Assembly (NCBI GenBank): GCA_963732355.1
Contig: CAVSZD010000007.1
Coordinates: 310,001-374,000, forward strand
Length of the DNA stretch: 64,000 nucleotides
From: JADKAV01 sp963732355
Lineage (GTDB): Bacteria > Actinomycetota > Actinomycetes > S36-B12 > UBA10799
Direction: 5' to 3'
Of the stretch, positions 34,351 to 42,076 are shown in pieces. Under the pieces are notes generated by a model. It was not told the DNA's origin. It saw nothing but the letters and a program-made list of their open reading frames with translations, and searched no databases. Both the position numbers and the translations under genes were made by a program. How positions within the stretch are numbered: the first letter of the stretch is position 1; the number at the start of each line of letters is the position of its first letter.

Positions 34351-35372
34351 GCGCCATAGACATCGACGGGTTGAGCATGAGCTTCGACCAGAAGGTCCTC
34401 AGCGACCTCGAGCTGCATGTCCCCGCAGCGGCGGTGACCGCGATTCTGGGAAGTAGCGGATCAGGCAAGAGCACGCTGCTGCGATGCATCGCGGGACTAT
34501 TGCGGCCCGACGCTGGTTGCATCGAACTGGCCGGGCGCCAGGTGTCCGGCCCCCGGGTCTGGGTGCCTGCACAGCGTCGGGGCGTGGGACTGGTCCCCCA
34601 AGAGGGTTCCCTGTTTCCCCATCTGAACGTTGCCGACAACGTGGGTTTCGGCTTGGACCGCCGTAGCCGCAGTCGCAGGGTCGCTGAGTTGCTCGAACTG
34701 GTCGGGCTGCCCGGTACCGCAGCCATGCGTCCGCACGAACTGTCCGGCGGCATGCAGCAACGGGTGGCCGTGGCGCGTGCACTCGCACCCGAACCGGACG
34801 TGATTCTGCTGGACGAGCCGTTCTCGGCCCTCGATGCCGGCCTGCGCGACGACCTGCGGACCGACGTCTTCGCCGCGATCCGTGCCACCGGCGCCACCGC
34901 TGTCTTGGTCACCCACGATCAGCAGGAGGCATTCGCGGTCGCCGATCGCGTTGCTGTGATGATCGACGGCCAGATTGTCCAGGATTGCCCGCCCGCCGAG
35001 GTCTATCTGCAGCCGGCGACGCTGGCCATCGCACAGTTCGTCGGTGAGACGGTCCTGCTGCCGGCCACAGTCACCGCTGCCGACCAGGTACGCACGCCGT
35101 TCGGTCTGCTGAGCGCGACCGGTGCGCACGAGACCGGAACCCCCGGGACACTCGTGTTCCGGCCGGAGGACCTCGTTCTGGATGAGAGTTCGGCACCGCT
35201 CACCCGGGCGATTGTGCGGTCAGCGCGCTACCACGGCCACGACACGGTTCTCACCGTGGCATCCGACGACCACCTGCTGCGGATCCGGGCACTGGGACGG
35301 CCAACCGTGGCGGTCGGGGACGTGGTCACCGTGGGGACCCGACGGCAGGGGACGTTCTTCGCCGGTTCTTGA
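34347..35372 (+). CDS. Ferric iron ABC transporter ATP-binding protein
   Basis: The 341-aa ATPase starts at ATG 34347, overlapping the permease stop. It shows Walker A GSSGSGKST, signature LSGGMQQR, Walker B VILLDEPFSALD and the switch His in VTHDQQEAFA. A C-terminal TOBE-like domain (about residues 240-341) places it in the FbpC/PotA-type group. It powers the permease at 32830. A 68-bp palindrome begins within 10 nt of its stop and could serve as a transcript end. Confidence 0.92.
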   Translation: MSAIDIDGLSMSFDQKVLSDLELHVPAAAVTAILGSSGSGKSTLLRCIAGLLRPDAGCIELAGRQVSGPRVWVPAQRRGVGLVPQEGSLFPHLNVADNVGFGLDRRSRSRRVAELLELVGLPGTAAMRPHELSGGMQQRVAVARALAPEPDVILLDEPFSALDAGLRDDLRTDVFAAIRATGATAVLVTHDQQEAFAVADRVAVMIDGQIVQDCPPAEVYLQPATLAIAQFVGETVLLPATVTAADQVRTPFGLLSATGAHETGTPGTLVFRPEDLVLDESSAPLTRAIVRSARYHGHDTVLTVASDDHLLRIRALGRPTVAVGDVVTVGTRRQGTFFAGS

Positions 35373-35378
35373 CGCCCT

Positions 35379-35448
35379 GGTTAGAGGTTGTGCTGTTGGT
35401 TAGCGAATCCACGCGTTGAAACGCTAACCAACAGCACAACCTCTAACC
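35379..35448. repeat. Palindromic repeat, copy 1
   Basis: Perfect 27-bp arms (35379-35405 and 35422-35448) enclose a 16-nt loop, aatccacgcgttgaaa. The core 68-bp unit recurs at 45981 and in three tandem copies near 53.4-53.7 kb. No U-tract follows, so it is not a standard terminator, although the hairpin lies directly behind the transporter operon. Confidence 0.9.
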
Positions 35449-35465
35449 AACAGCTCATCGGGCGA

Positions 35466-35471
35466 TAGCGT
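35466..35471 (+). promoter_or_regulatory. -10 box of a leaderless promoter
   Basis: TAGCGT, 6 nt, then the ATG of the CoA-transferase gene. It shows that this gene has its own promoter and is not part of the iron operon. Confidence 0.5.
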
Positions 35472-35477
35472 GCACGC

Positions 35478-36575
35478 ATGACCGCTTCCCTGGACGGCGT
35501 GCGCGTGGCCGACTTCAGCCGCGTCCTGGCCGGGCCGTACGCGACGATGTTGCTGGGCGATCTGGGGGCCGAGGTCATCAAGGTCGAAAGACCGGGCGCC
35601 GGGGATGACACCAGGCATTGGCACCCCCCGGCCGACGCGCAGGGCAGGGCCACGTATTTCGAGTCGGTGAACCGGAACAAGACCTCGGTCAGTCTCGACC
35701 TGCGCACCCAAGGCGGCCGGGAAGCCGCTCGAGAACTCGCGTTGAGTGCGGATGTGCTCGTGGAGAACTTCCCGCCCGGGACGATGGCGAAATTCGGTCT
35801 CGACTTCCAGACGCTGTCTGAACGCAACGCCGGGCTGGTCTACTGCTCGATAACCGGCTTCGGTCGTGAGCAGGGCGCGGACCTGCCCGGCTACGACCTG
35901 CTCGTCCAAGGCGTCGGGGGGCTCATGAGCATCACGGGTCCGGGACCCGGTGAGCCGACCAAAGCCGGGGTCGCGGTTGTCGACGTCCTCACCGGCCTGC
36001 ACGCGACGATCGGGGTGCTGGCGGCATTGCGTCACCGCGAAGCGACCGGCCGCGGCCAGTGGGTGGAGGTCACCTTGCTCACGTCCCTGCTGTCGGCACT
36101 GGTCAATCAGGCCGGTTCGGTAATCGGCGCCGGGGTGGTTCCCGGCATCCTGGGAAATGCCCACCCGAGCATTTCGCCGTACAGCAGCTTCCACGCATCC
36201 GATCGCGAGATCATCATCGCGGTGGGCAACGACCGTCAGTTTCAGTTGTTGTGCGATCTGCTCGGTCGCGCTGAGCTCGCCGCCGATCCTCGCTTCAGCA
36301 CCAATCCCGACCGCGTTGCGCACCGCACTGCCTTGGAGGCTGAACTCAACGCGACACTGCGCGCTGCTCCGGCGGCCCACTGGCTGAATCTCTGCCAGCA
36401 GCGCGGTGTGCCTGCGGGGCCGATCAACAACATCGCCGAGGCTATTGCACTCGCCGAGAGTCTGGGGCTTCAACCGGTCGCCGATATCGACGGCCGCAAG
36501 TCCGTGGCCAACCCCATCAGGATGTCCGAAACGCCTGCCAGTTACCGGCTGACCCCGCCGTCGCTCACAGACTGA
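35478..36575 (+). CDS. CaiB/BaiF family CoA transferase
   Basis: The 365-aa class III CoA transferase begins LDGVRVADFSRVLAGPYATM. It carries ADVLVENFPPGTMAKFGLD, the catalytic Asp in GYDLLVQG near residue 139, and GQWVEVTLLTSLLSAL. It moves CoA between carboxylic acids, as in carnitine, oxalate or 2-methylacyl-CoA metabolism; the substrate is not readable. The length is at the short end of the family. The 3' end overlaps the decayed SLAC1-type gene on the other strand by about 30 nt. Confidence 0.9.
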   Translation: MTASLDGVRVADFSRVLAGPYATMLLGDLGAEVIKVERPGAGDDTRHWHPPADAQGRATYFESVNRNKTSVSLDLRTQGGREAARELALSADVLVENFPPGTMAKFGLDFQTLSERNAGLVYCSITGFGREQGADLPGYDLLVQGVGGLMSITGPGPGEPTKAGVAVVDVLTGLHATIGVLAALRHREATGRGQWVEVTLLTSLLSALVNQAGSVIGAGVVPGILGNAHPSISPYSSFHASDREIIIAVGNDRQFQLLCDLLGRAELAADPRFSTNPDRVAHRTALEAELNATLRAAPAAHWLNLCQQRGVPAGPINNIAEAIALAESLGLQPVADIDGRKSVANPIRMSETPASYRLTPPSLTD

Positions 36576-36807
36576 GAACGTCCGTCGGGGAAGAACCTTC
36601 CCGCCCGCAGCATCCCCACCGTGCGCACGGAGATCCAACCGATGAAGGCCGTGAGGACCAGCGCGATGACCCAGGTGATGACACCCACGCCGAAGGCCGG
36701 ACTCCGGGGACCGAGGCATCCATGGCCCGCCAGGTGGCCGCCAGACCAGCCAGACCGAACGAGATCGAGAACGTATTCGGCGCCATCCTGCGGTACCACG
36801 GCTCCAC
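36542..36807 (-). pseudogene. N-terminal fragment of a SLAC1/TehA-type transporter, frameshifted
   Basis: On the minus strand a frame begins MEPWYRRMAPNTFSISFGLAGLAATWRA, close to the first helix of SLAC1/TDT-family anion or dicarboxylate transporters. It is interrupted near 36700-36710 and continues in another frame as a second membrane helix (VITWVIALVLTAFIGWISV). It then stops after fewer than 90 residues where a family member needs about 300. Both a frameshift and a truncation are visible. Assignment to SLAC1 rests on the first helix only. Confidence 0.55.
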
Positions 36808-36910
36808 AGTGCCACTGTGGCGAATACACCCCCTTGTTGGCAGATCGACCGAACCCGGTCACAAAGCGTGGCGCGTGTTGCGAGATCCCAGCGGAGCAGA
36901 TAATTCAAAG

Positions 36911-37396
36911 GTGCTCTTTCCCGATATCGCGGGTCGCTCGCTGGCTGGCGCCGCTCTGCAGATCCCCGACGACCTCGCGGGCCAGACCAACGTCCTGTTG
37001 CTCGCGTTCCAGCAGCGGCAGCAACGCGACATCGACGGACTCATCGACGCGTTGGGGCAGCGCGGGATCGACACCTCACCGCCGCACGACACCCAAGGCC
37101 TGCCCACCGGAGAGCGGGTTGAGGTCGTCCTCTACGAGATCCCCCTGCTGGGCGCCAAGTGGCAACCATTTCGAAGCTTCATCGACGGTGGCATGGCCTC
37201 AAACATCGGCGTGCCTGCCGTTCTTGCCCGTACAGTGACCGCCTACGGCCAGATCGGGGCTGTGGAGCGAAGCCTGAACCTGCCGAGCCGCGATCAGGTG
37301 TACGCCGTGGTCGTACGCGGTCGGGACGTCCTCGCCGTCCAGCCGGGTTGGCCCGGGGACGTGGATGCGATCGTGACCGCGGCCTTCGCCGACTAG
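36911..37396 (+). CDS. Thioredoxin-fold-like hypothetical protein (ATP10-like pattern)
   Basis: From GTG 36911 the product is 161 aa. The pattern LFPDIAGRSLAGAALQIPDDLAGQTNVLLLAFQQRQQ resembles the ATP10/peroxiredoxin-like opening (Pro, Gly, a dipeptide Leu-Pro, then a beta strand ending in Phe) but without the CxxC or peroxidatic Cys. The frame stays open further upstream to an ATG at 36722, where it overlaps the decayed transporter. I prefer 36911 because conservation-like sequence starts there, although the RBS (GCGGAG) is distant. The 3' end is 6 nt from the convergent TauE/SafE stop. Function unknown. Confidence 0.55.
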   Translation: MLFPDIAGRSLAGAALQIPDDLAGQTNVLLLAFQQRQQRDIDGLIDALGQRGIDTSPPHDTQGLPTGERVEVVLYEIPLLGAKWQPFRSFIDGGMASNIGVPAVLARTVTAYGQIGAVERSLNLPSRDQVYAVVVRGRDVLAVQPGWPGDVDAIVTAAFAD

Positions 37397-37402
37397 CCGT
37401 GG

Positions 37403-38287
37403 TCAGGACACCTTGGCTTTCTGTTCCAGCGGCTCGCCGGGCTTGACATCCATGCGGTGGACTCGCCACGCGAGAACCATCGCGGAGACGGCGACCACGG
37501 CGCAGATGAACCCGCCGACAGCGCCTGGCACACCGGCAATGTTGCTGATTACCGCGATGTTGCTGATGATCACCATGCCACCGACAAGCGTGCCCAGGGA
37601 GTGCATCGGCACCCGCCCTGCGAACCGGGCGGCAAACGGCGCGACGAGCATGCCGCCGATGATCAGGCCGATCACCGCGGCCCACGGGACCTGTGACTCC
37701 TTGGCACCGACGAGGAAACCCATGGAGGCCGAGACGGCCACAGTGAACTCAGCTGCGTTGACAGTGCCAACGACTTTGCGGGGCTCGTGCTTGGTCAGCG
37801 TCATCAAGGATGGCGTGGCCACTGGGCCCCACCCGCCGCCACCGGTGGCGTCCACAAATCCGCCGAACAGACCGACCGGCCACAGATGCCGGGTCCGGGC
37901 CTTGATCTGAGGAATCAGGGTGCGCCCGAAGGCGAACCGCATGACGATCGAGATTCCCAGAATCAGCAGGATGCTGGCCATCCACAGCCGGGCGCCGCCC
38001 AGACTCACGTTGGTCAGGATGACCGCTCCGGTGAAGGCGCCGGCAGAGCCCGGCACCGCCAGCGCCAGGAATACGCGCCAGTCGACGTTGCCCTCGCGCC
38101 AGTGGGCCAAACCGGACACGAAGGTCGTGCCCACCTTCGCAGCGTGGGTGCCTGCCGACGCGGCGACCGCCGAGTAGCCCAGCAGGGTGAGAAGAGTGGC
38201 AGACGTGACACCGAACCCCATGCCCAGGGATCCGTCGACGAATTGGGCGAGTCCGCCCACGATGGCGAACACGAAGATCATCGGCAT
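37403..38287 (-). CDS. TauE/SafE-family sulfite/organosulfonate-type exporter
   Basis: The 294-aa protein has about eight membrane helices in two related halves, each with the Gly/Asn-rich family motif (DGSLGMGFGVTSATLLTLLG; DATGGGGWGPVATPSLM). Family members export sulfite, sulfoacetate or other C1-C2 anions. I choose ATG 38287 because AGGAG lies 9 nt upstream; ATG 38293 is only 3 nt from it. A 13-bp palindrome at 38342-38354 sits where an operator would be expected. Confidence 0.85.
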   Translation of the reverse strand: MPMIFVFAIVGGLAQFVDGSLGMGFGVTSATLLTLLGYSAVAASAGTHAAKVGTTFVSGLAHWREGNVDWRVFLALAVPGSAGAFTGAVILTNVSLGGARLWMASILLILGISIVMRFAFGRTLIPQIKARTRHLWPVGLFGGFVDATGGGGWGPVATPSLMTLTKHEPRKVVGTVNAAEFTVAVSASMGFLVGAKESQVPWAAVIGLIIGGMLVAPFAARFAGRVPMHSLGTLVGGMVIISNIAVISNIAGVPGAVGGFICAVVAVSAMVLAWRVHRMDVKPGEPLEQKAKVS

Positions 38288-38341
38288 GGACATGGCTCCT
38301 AGTGATGGCCACGGACGCACCGGGCCTAATAGCGAATACTC

Positions 38342-38354
38342 AACTTACTAAGTT
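38342..38354. promoter_or_regulatory. 13-bp palindromic operator candidate
   Basis: AACTTA-C-TAAGTT has perfect 6-bp arms and lies 55 nt upstream of the TauE/SafE start in the divergent region shared with the redox operon. The regulator is unknown; ArsR- or Rrf2-like dimers bind sites of this size. An Rrf2 gene ends the neighbouring redox cluster. Confidence 0.45.
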
Positions 38355-38420
38355 CAGTTTAGGCAACCTTGAGGCAATGTCAACGTGATCTGGCTCGCAT
38401 GTCCAACCCGATGCGATCGG

Positions 38421-38438
38421 CGTCAAGGCAACGTCAAG
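38421..38438 (+). promoter_or_regulatory. Direct-repeat activator site candidate
   Basis: CGTCAAG-GCAA-CGTCAAG gives two identical heptamers 11 bp apart, one helical turn. A third, similar TGTCAAC lies 43-44 bp upstream (38378-38384). A possible -10, TACTTA, follows at 38453-38458. This geometry is that of OmpR/PhoB-type response regulators binding next to the -35 region. It precedes the redox operon. Confidence 0.45.
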
Positions 38439-38507
38439 AGCCATCGCGCCCGTACTTAACGTTGCGGAGCATCGACCCTTATCGGGCTCATGGCCCACCG
38501 TGGAAAC

Positions 38508-38820
38508 ATGAGCACAGCACCTCGCATCTTCGCCGCCACCGCCAGCGCCGCGCTGATTGCCGCCACTGGGGCCGGCGCCGCGGTCCTGGCCCTCGACATG
38601 GCCCAGGAGTCAAACCAGGTCGCCCAGGACGCTGCCGCGACGACGGAATTGAAGACTCCCCAGGACGACCGGACCACGGTCTATCGAGCCCCGCAGGACG
38701 ACGACGACTGGCGACTACGGCGACGACTCCCCCAAGCAGTTGACACCAGCCGGGCCGAACACGGGATTCAACTCGAACCCATCGACCAAGACTCCCGGCA
38801 CCACATCGAAGTCCTCATGA
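38508..38820 (+). pseudogene. Small anchored or secreted protein, frameshifted, first gene of the redox operon
   Basis: The N-terminus MSTAPRIFAATASAALIAATGAG is a signal or anchor helix, followed by an Asp/Thr/Gln-rich linker in the same frame as ApbE. Beyond the (GAC)4 run at about 38697-38708, the frame one base later reads TTTGDYGDDSPKQLTPAGPN and ends TKTPGTTSKSS, low-complexity linker sequence of exported proteins. It stops in an ATGA overlap with the ApbE start. The 4-base overlap matches those between the other genes of this operon. A one-base slip in the GAC run would therefore restore a ~104-aa protein. Without it, the frame reads through into ApbE as one 397-aa chain. Confidence 0.55.
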
Positions 38821-39698
38821 TCACCGCGGAGATCCACACCTGGAAGACGCGGCTGATCCTGACTGCCGCAGTCACGCCCAACGGGCGCACCCAGGGCGCC
38901 CTTGACCGCCTCCTGAGTACCGAGGTCCAGCGTCTGGACCAACTCGCGAGCCGCTTCCGGGCAGACTCCGAGCTGACCAGAGTCAACCAGCAGGCAGGCG
39001 AATGGGTCGAAGTCTCGTGGGCCTTTGTGACCGTACTCGCCGCATCATTGCGTGCCGCGCAACAGACCGGCGGACTCGTCGACCCCACCATGGGCCGCGC
39101 CATCAAAGCAGCCGGCTACGACCAGTGGGCCGGGCAACCCACCGACACACCCGCCATTGCCCATCGCGGGCATTGGCGTGGGGTGGGCATCCGCCCGGGT
39201 CGATCGCAGGCACAGGTGCTCACCCCGGCCGGCACTGCCCTGGACCTCGGTTCCATCGCCAAGGCGTGGCTGGCCGACCGGCTGGCAACGACCGTGCACC
39301 GCAGCGGCCTTGACGTCTGCGCCAACATGGGCGGTGACATCCGCGTGATCTCGAGGGAGCCCTGGACGGTCTGGGCCGACGCAGGAGTCCCCGGCCTCGA
39401 GGACAGGCCCGTGGAACTTGTAGACGGCGCTCTGGCCACCAGCGGAATCGGCAAACGCACCTGGAACGGCGGGCATCACATCATCGACCCTCGAACCGGG
39501 CATGCCGCCCAAACACCGTGGACCTCCGTCAGTGCCGTGGCCGCCACCGCTGTCGAAGCCAACGCAGCCTCGACGGCCGGCGTCATCCTCGGCGACGACG
39601 GGCCGCAGTGGTTGCAGGAACGCGGTCTCGACGGTTTCTTCGCCGCCCCTGACCGCGGTCAAACCGTCGGACGTTGGCACTCGGAGGTGGCCGCATGA
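38817..39698 (+). CDS. apbE: FAD:protein FMN transferase (ApbE-like)
   Basis: From ATG 38817 the protein is 293 aa, near the usual ApbE length, and covers the family motifs. These are RLDQLASRFRADSELTRVN, GLVDPTMGRAIKAAGYD, LDLGSIAKAWLADRL, CANMGGDIRV and HHIIDPRTGH with the metal-binding Asp, then VSAVAATAVEANAAST. ApbE attaches FMN to Thr/Ser of flavoproteins using FAD. No FMN-binding acceptor with its S/T-G-A-T motif is visible in this window. The same frame extends upstream through the signal-like segment of the preceding gene; I regard that extension as a frameshift artefact. Confidence 0.85.
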   Translation: MITAEIHTWKTRLILTAAVTPNGRTQGALDRLLSTEVQRLDQLASRFRADSELTRVNQQAGEWVEVSWAFVTVLAASLRAAQQTGGLVDPTMGRAIKAAGYDQWAGQPTDTPAIAHRGHWRGVGIRPGRSQAQVLTPAGTALDLGSIAKAWLADRLATTVHRSGLDVCANMGGDIRVISREPWTVWADAGVPGLEDRPVELVDGALATSGIGKRTWNGGHHIIDPRTGHAAQTPWTSVSAVAATAVEANAASTAGVILGDDGPQWLQERGLDGFFAAPDRGQTVGRWHSEVAA

Positions 39699-40237
39699 CA
39701 TGGGAGATCATCCGGATCACCGGGTTGCTGGCTCTGGGTCTGCTGACTGTGTCGGTCGCCCTCGGGATCGCGGGCCCGGCCATCCGCCGCCCGGCAGCCC
39801 GTCTTACCTCAGTGGGCCTACACCTGACCGCAGGCGTCGGCGGCACGGTGCTGGTCATCGGCCACGTGCTCTTCGCAATCATCGATTCCTGGGTTCAGGT
39901 GCCGGCCATGGCGGCGTTCGTGCCGGGAGCTTCGCCGTGGCAGACCCTTTGGGTCGCGGTCGGCACGGTCGCGTTCGACTTCATGCTTGTCATCGCAGCG
40001 ACATCGGCGATGCGTCAGCAAGCTCCTGGGATGTGGCGGCGTGCGCATCTGCTCGCCTACCCCACGTGGGCCCTCGTCTGGATCCACACATTGACCATCG
40101 GCACCGACCGCACAACGCCACTCATGGTTGGGCTGGCCGCCGCGTCGGCCGCAGTGGTGGCAGCTGCCGTCGCGCTGCGCCTCATGACCAAGCCACAGAA
40201 CACATACGTCCCCGAGAAAGTGGAGGCATTCCAATGA
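39695..40237 (+). CDS. Ferric-reductase-like transmembrane protein, probable haem b carrier
   Basis: The 180-aa membrane protein has about five to six helices. Histidines are placed as in ferric-reductase-like or YedZ-type cytochromes: LHLTAGVGGTVLVIGHVLF and RAHLLAYPTWALVWIHTLTIG give two pairs across two helices, fit to ligate haem b. It would carry electrons across the membrane. Its start overlaps the ApbE stop and its stop overlaps the NuoF-like start (ATGA both times), so the subunits are probably made together. Confidence 0.75.
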   Translation: MTWEIIRITGLLALGLLTVSVALGIAGPAIRRPAARLTSVGLHLTAGVGGTVLVIGHVLFAIIDSWVQVPAMAAFVPGASPWQTLWVAVGTVAFDFMLVIAATSAMRQQAPGMWRRAHLLAYPTWALVWIHTLTIGTDRTTPLMVGLAAASAAVVAAAVALRLMTKPQNTYVPEKVEAFQ

Positions 40238-41463
40238 CCGTCGAGACCCTGACCCGGCCGCTGCTCCCGGGCATTGCGGTGGCCGGCGTCCCTGCCGCCC
40301 CAGCTCCCCACCAGCTGCTGTTGCCTGGCACTTTGCTGCTTGCCGGCGTCCGCCCCGGCCACACAGTGGGCCTGGCTGAGCACCAGCAGCGCTGGGGGTT
40401 GTTGCCATCCGTCGACCTCGTGACCCTCACTGCGGCTGCGGAGTCCGTCGGTCTGGTGGGCGCCGGTGGCGCCGGTTTCCCAACGGCCCGCAAACTGCGC
40501 TCAATGCAAAGCGACAAGCCCGGACCGGTGGTCGTGAACGGCTCGGAAGGCGAGACGGCCAGCGGAAAGGACACGGTGCTGCTCAGTCATGTGCCGCACC
40601 TGGTTCTCGACGCCGCGGTGATGACCGCGCGTGCCTTGGGCTCGCGCCAGGTCGTCGTGCGCATCCCTCGTACCCGCCAGCACGTGATCGACATCATCGT
40701 GCGGGCCATCGACGAGCGTCACGACCCCGGCGTGCGGATCCAGGTCAGTGCGGGCGAGGATTCTTTCGTGGCTGGTGAAGCCTCCGCGGTCATCTCGTCC
40801 TTGCAGGGAGGGCCTGCAAAACCGATTCCGGCCGGCAAACCGCCGCACATCAAGTCCGGTCTGCGGCGACGGCCGGTGATGCTCAGCAACGTCGAGACGT
40901 TCGCCAGACTGGCCCTGGCCGGCCGGGGGCACCGGACCCACAGCAGCCTGATCACCGTGTCAGGGGCGAGCGCTGTCCAGGGGGTTCTCGAGGTCCCGGT
41001 CGACACCGGATTGCGCCAAGTCCTGGACTTCGTCGGGGCAGACTCCGACGTGGCCGCCATCATCTCCGGCGGTTGGCACGGAACCTGGCTGGCGCCGACC
41101 CCGTCGCTGATGACCACACCCGTGAACCGCGATGCATTTCGGGCCGTCGGCGCTCATTGGGGCGCAGGCGCCCTGGTCGTCATAGGCCAGAGGCCCTGCC
41201 CTGTTGACGTGCTCAGAGCCATCACCGACTACTTGGTCGGGGCAGGAGCGCGGCAGTGCGCACCGTGCATCTTGGGACTCGACAAAGCCCGCGCAGACCT
41301 GACTCAGGGCGCACCGGTCGTGGACCGGGTCGGCAACCGGGGATTGTGCGCACACCCCACCGCGGCGATCGCCGCGATGCGCTCAGGCCAACAGTTGTTA
41401 GCTGACGAAGTCGCTCGCCATGCCTCTGGAACCTGCACGGCACGCGTGGGAAGCCCGTCATGA
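40234..41463 (+). CDS. NuoF/RnfC-like flavo-iron-sulfur NADH-oxidising subunit
   Basis: The 409-aa protein resembles the 51-kDa subunit of complex I. It has the FMN/NADH motif GLVGAGGAGFPTARKL near residue 75, NGSEGETASGKDTVLL, SLBB-like DFVGADSDVAAIISGGWHG, and a C-terminal cluster motif ARQCAPCILGL...GLCAHP. The last has Cys-x2-Cys and a distal Cys; the first Cys of the usual four is missing, so the cluster may be 3Fe-4S or use another ligand. It probably oxidises NAD(P)H and passes electrons to the downstream ferredoxin and the membrane cytochrome. Confidence 0.75.
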   Translation: MTVETLTRPLLPGIAVAGVPAAPAPHQLLLPGTLLLAGVRPGHTVGLAEHQQRWGLLPSVDLVTLTAAAESVGLVGAGGAGFPTARKLRSMQSDKPGPVVVNGSEGETASGKDTVLLSHVPHLVLDAAVMTARALGSRQVVVRIPRTRQHVIDIIVRAIDERHDPGVRIQVSAGEDSFVAGEASAVISSLQGGPAKPIPAGKPPHIKSGLRRRPVMLSNVETFARLALAGRGHRTHSSLITVSGASAVQGVLEVPVDTGLRQVLDFVGADSDVAAIISGGWHGTWLAPTPSLMTTPVNRDAFRAVGAHWGAGALVVIGQRPCPVDVLRAITDYLVGAGARQCAPCILGLDKARADLTQGAPVVDRVGNRGLCAHPTAAIAAMRSGQQLLADEVARHASGTCTARVGSPS

Positions 41464-41657
41464 GCACCGTGCACATCGATTGGCGCCGGTGCCAGGGACA
41501 CGGGGTCTGCGCGGCGTCGTTGCAGGAGCTGGTGACCCTTGACGAGTGGGGTTACCCGATGCTGTCCGACGATCAGGTTCCGGCGGATCTGCAGACCGCC
41601 GCCCGCGCCGCCCAGTGGACGTGTCCAGCCGCTGCGCTGCGCGTGCGCAAGCACTAG
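41460..41657 (+). CDS. Single-cluster ferredoxin
   Basis: The 65-aa ferredoxin is of the actinobacterial 3Fe-4S/4Fe-4S type. CQGHGVC has His in the place of the second cysteine, as in P450-partner ferredoxins with a 3Fe-4S cluster, and the last ligand is in WTCPAAAL. The C-terminus is basic. The start overlaps the NuoF-like stop (ATGA). The last codons overlap the stop of the convergent Rrf2 regulator (shared ctag). Confidence 0.88.
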   Translation: MSTVHIDWRRCQGHGVCAASLQELVTLDEWGYPMLSDDQVPADLQTAARAAQWTCPAAALRVRKH

Positions 41658-42076
41658 GCCTCCCGGACCTCCGGCGGGAGCTCGCCGCTACTCAGGTGCT
41701 CGAGTGTGACCGCCTCAAGGATGCGGCGTTCCGCGCGCCGCACGGCCAACCACACATCCTCGAGCCCGGCGGCCGCACCGGCGTATTCGAGGTTGTCCGG
41801 GCGTTCGCCCTGCACCACCGTCAACGGACCGTCGACCGCGCGGATGATGTCGGCCAAGGTGATCGCATCGGCCGGGCGCGCCAGGCGGTAACCACCCACC
41901 CGGCCACGCCTGGTGGACACGATGCCTGCTCTGCGCAGGTCCGACATCGCGGCGCGCACATAATCGGTGGGCAGGTCCTGGGTCGCCGCGATCACGTCGA
42001 GGGGGACGTACTCGTCACGGCCCACAAGTTCGGCCGCAGCACGGATTGCAAAGACGATTCGACCGGTCAGCCTCAC
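41654..42076 (-). CDS. Rrf2-family transcriptional regulator
   Basis: The 140-aa protein starts at GTG 42076. The Rrf2 pattern is clear: RLTGRIVFAIRAAAEL, VPLDVIAATQDLPTDYVRAAMSDLRRAGIV and RGRVGGYRLARPADAITLADIIRAVDGPL. The usual three-cysteine Fe-S site (Cys-x5-Cys-x7-Cys) of IscR/NsrR is absent in this product, so it probably senses something else. It converges on the redox operon with overlapping stops and is translationally coupled (GTGA overlap) to the lipoprotein gene upstream. It may control one of these units. Confidence 0.85.
   Translation of the reverse strand: MRLTGRIVFAIRAAAELVGRDEYVPLDVIAATQDLPTDYVRAAMSDLRRAGIVSTRRGRVGGYRLARPADAITLADIIRAVDGPLTVVQGERPDNLEYAGAAAGLEDVWLAVRRAERRILEAVTLEHLSSGELPPEVREA

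Noticed and set aside
38490..39698. Treating the whole 402-codon frame as a single ApbE lipoprotein-like enzyme
   Set aside because: The first ~109 codons lack ApbE similarity, no lipobox is present, and a neighbouring frame carries linker sequence ending exactly at the ApbE ATG.
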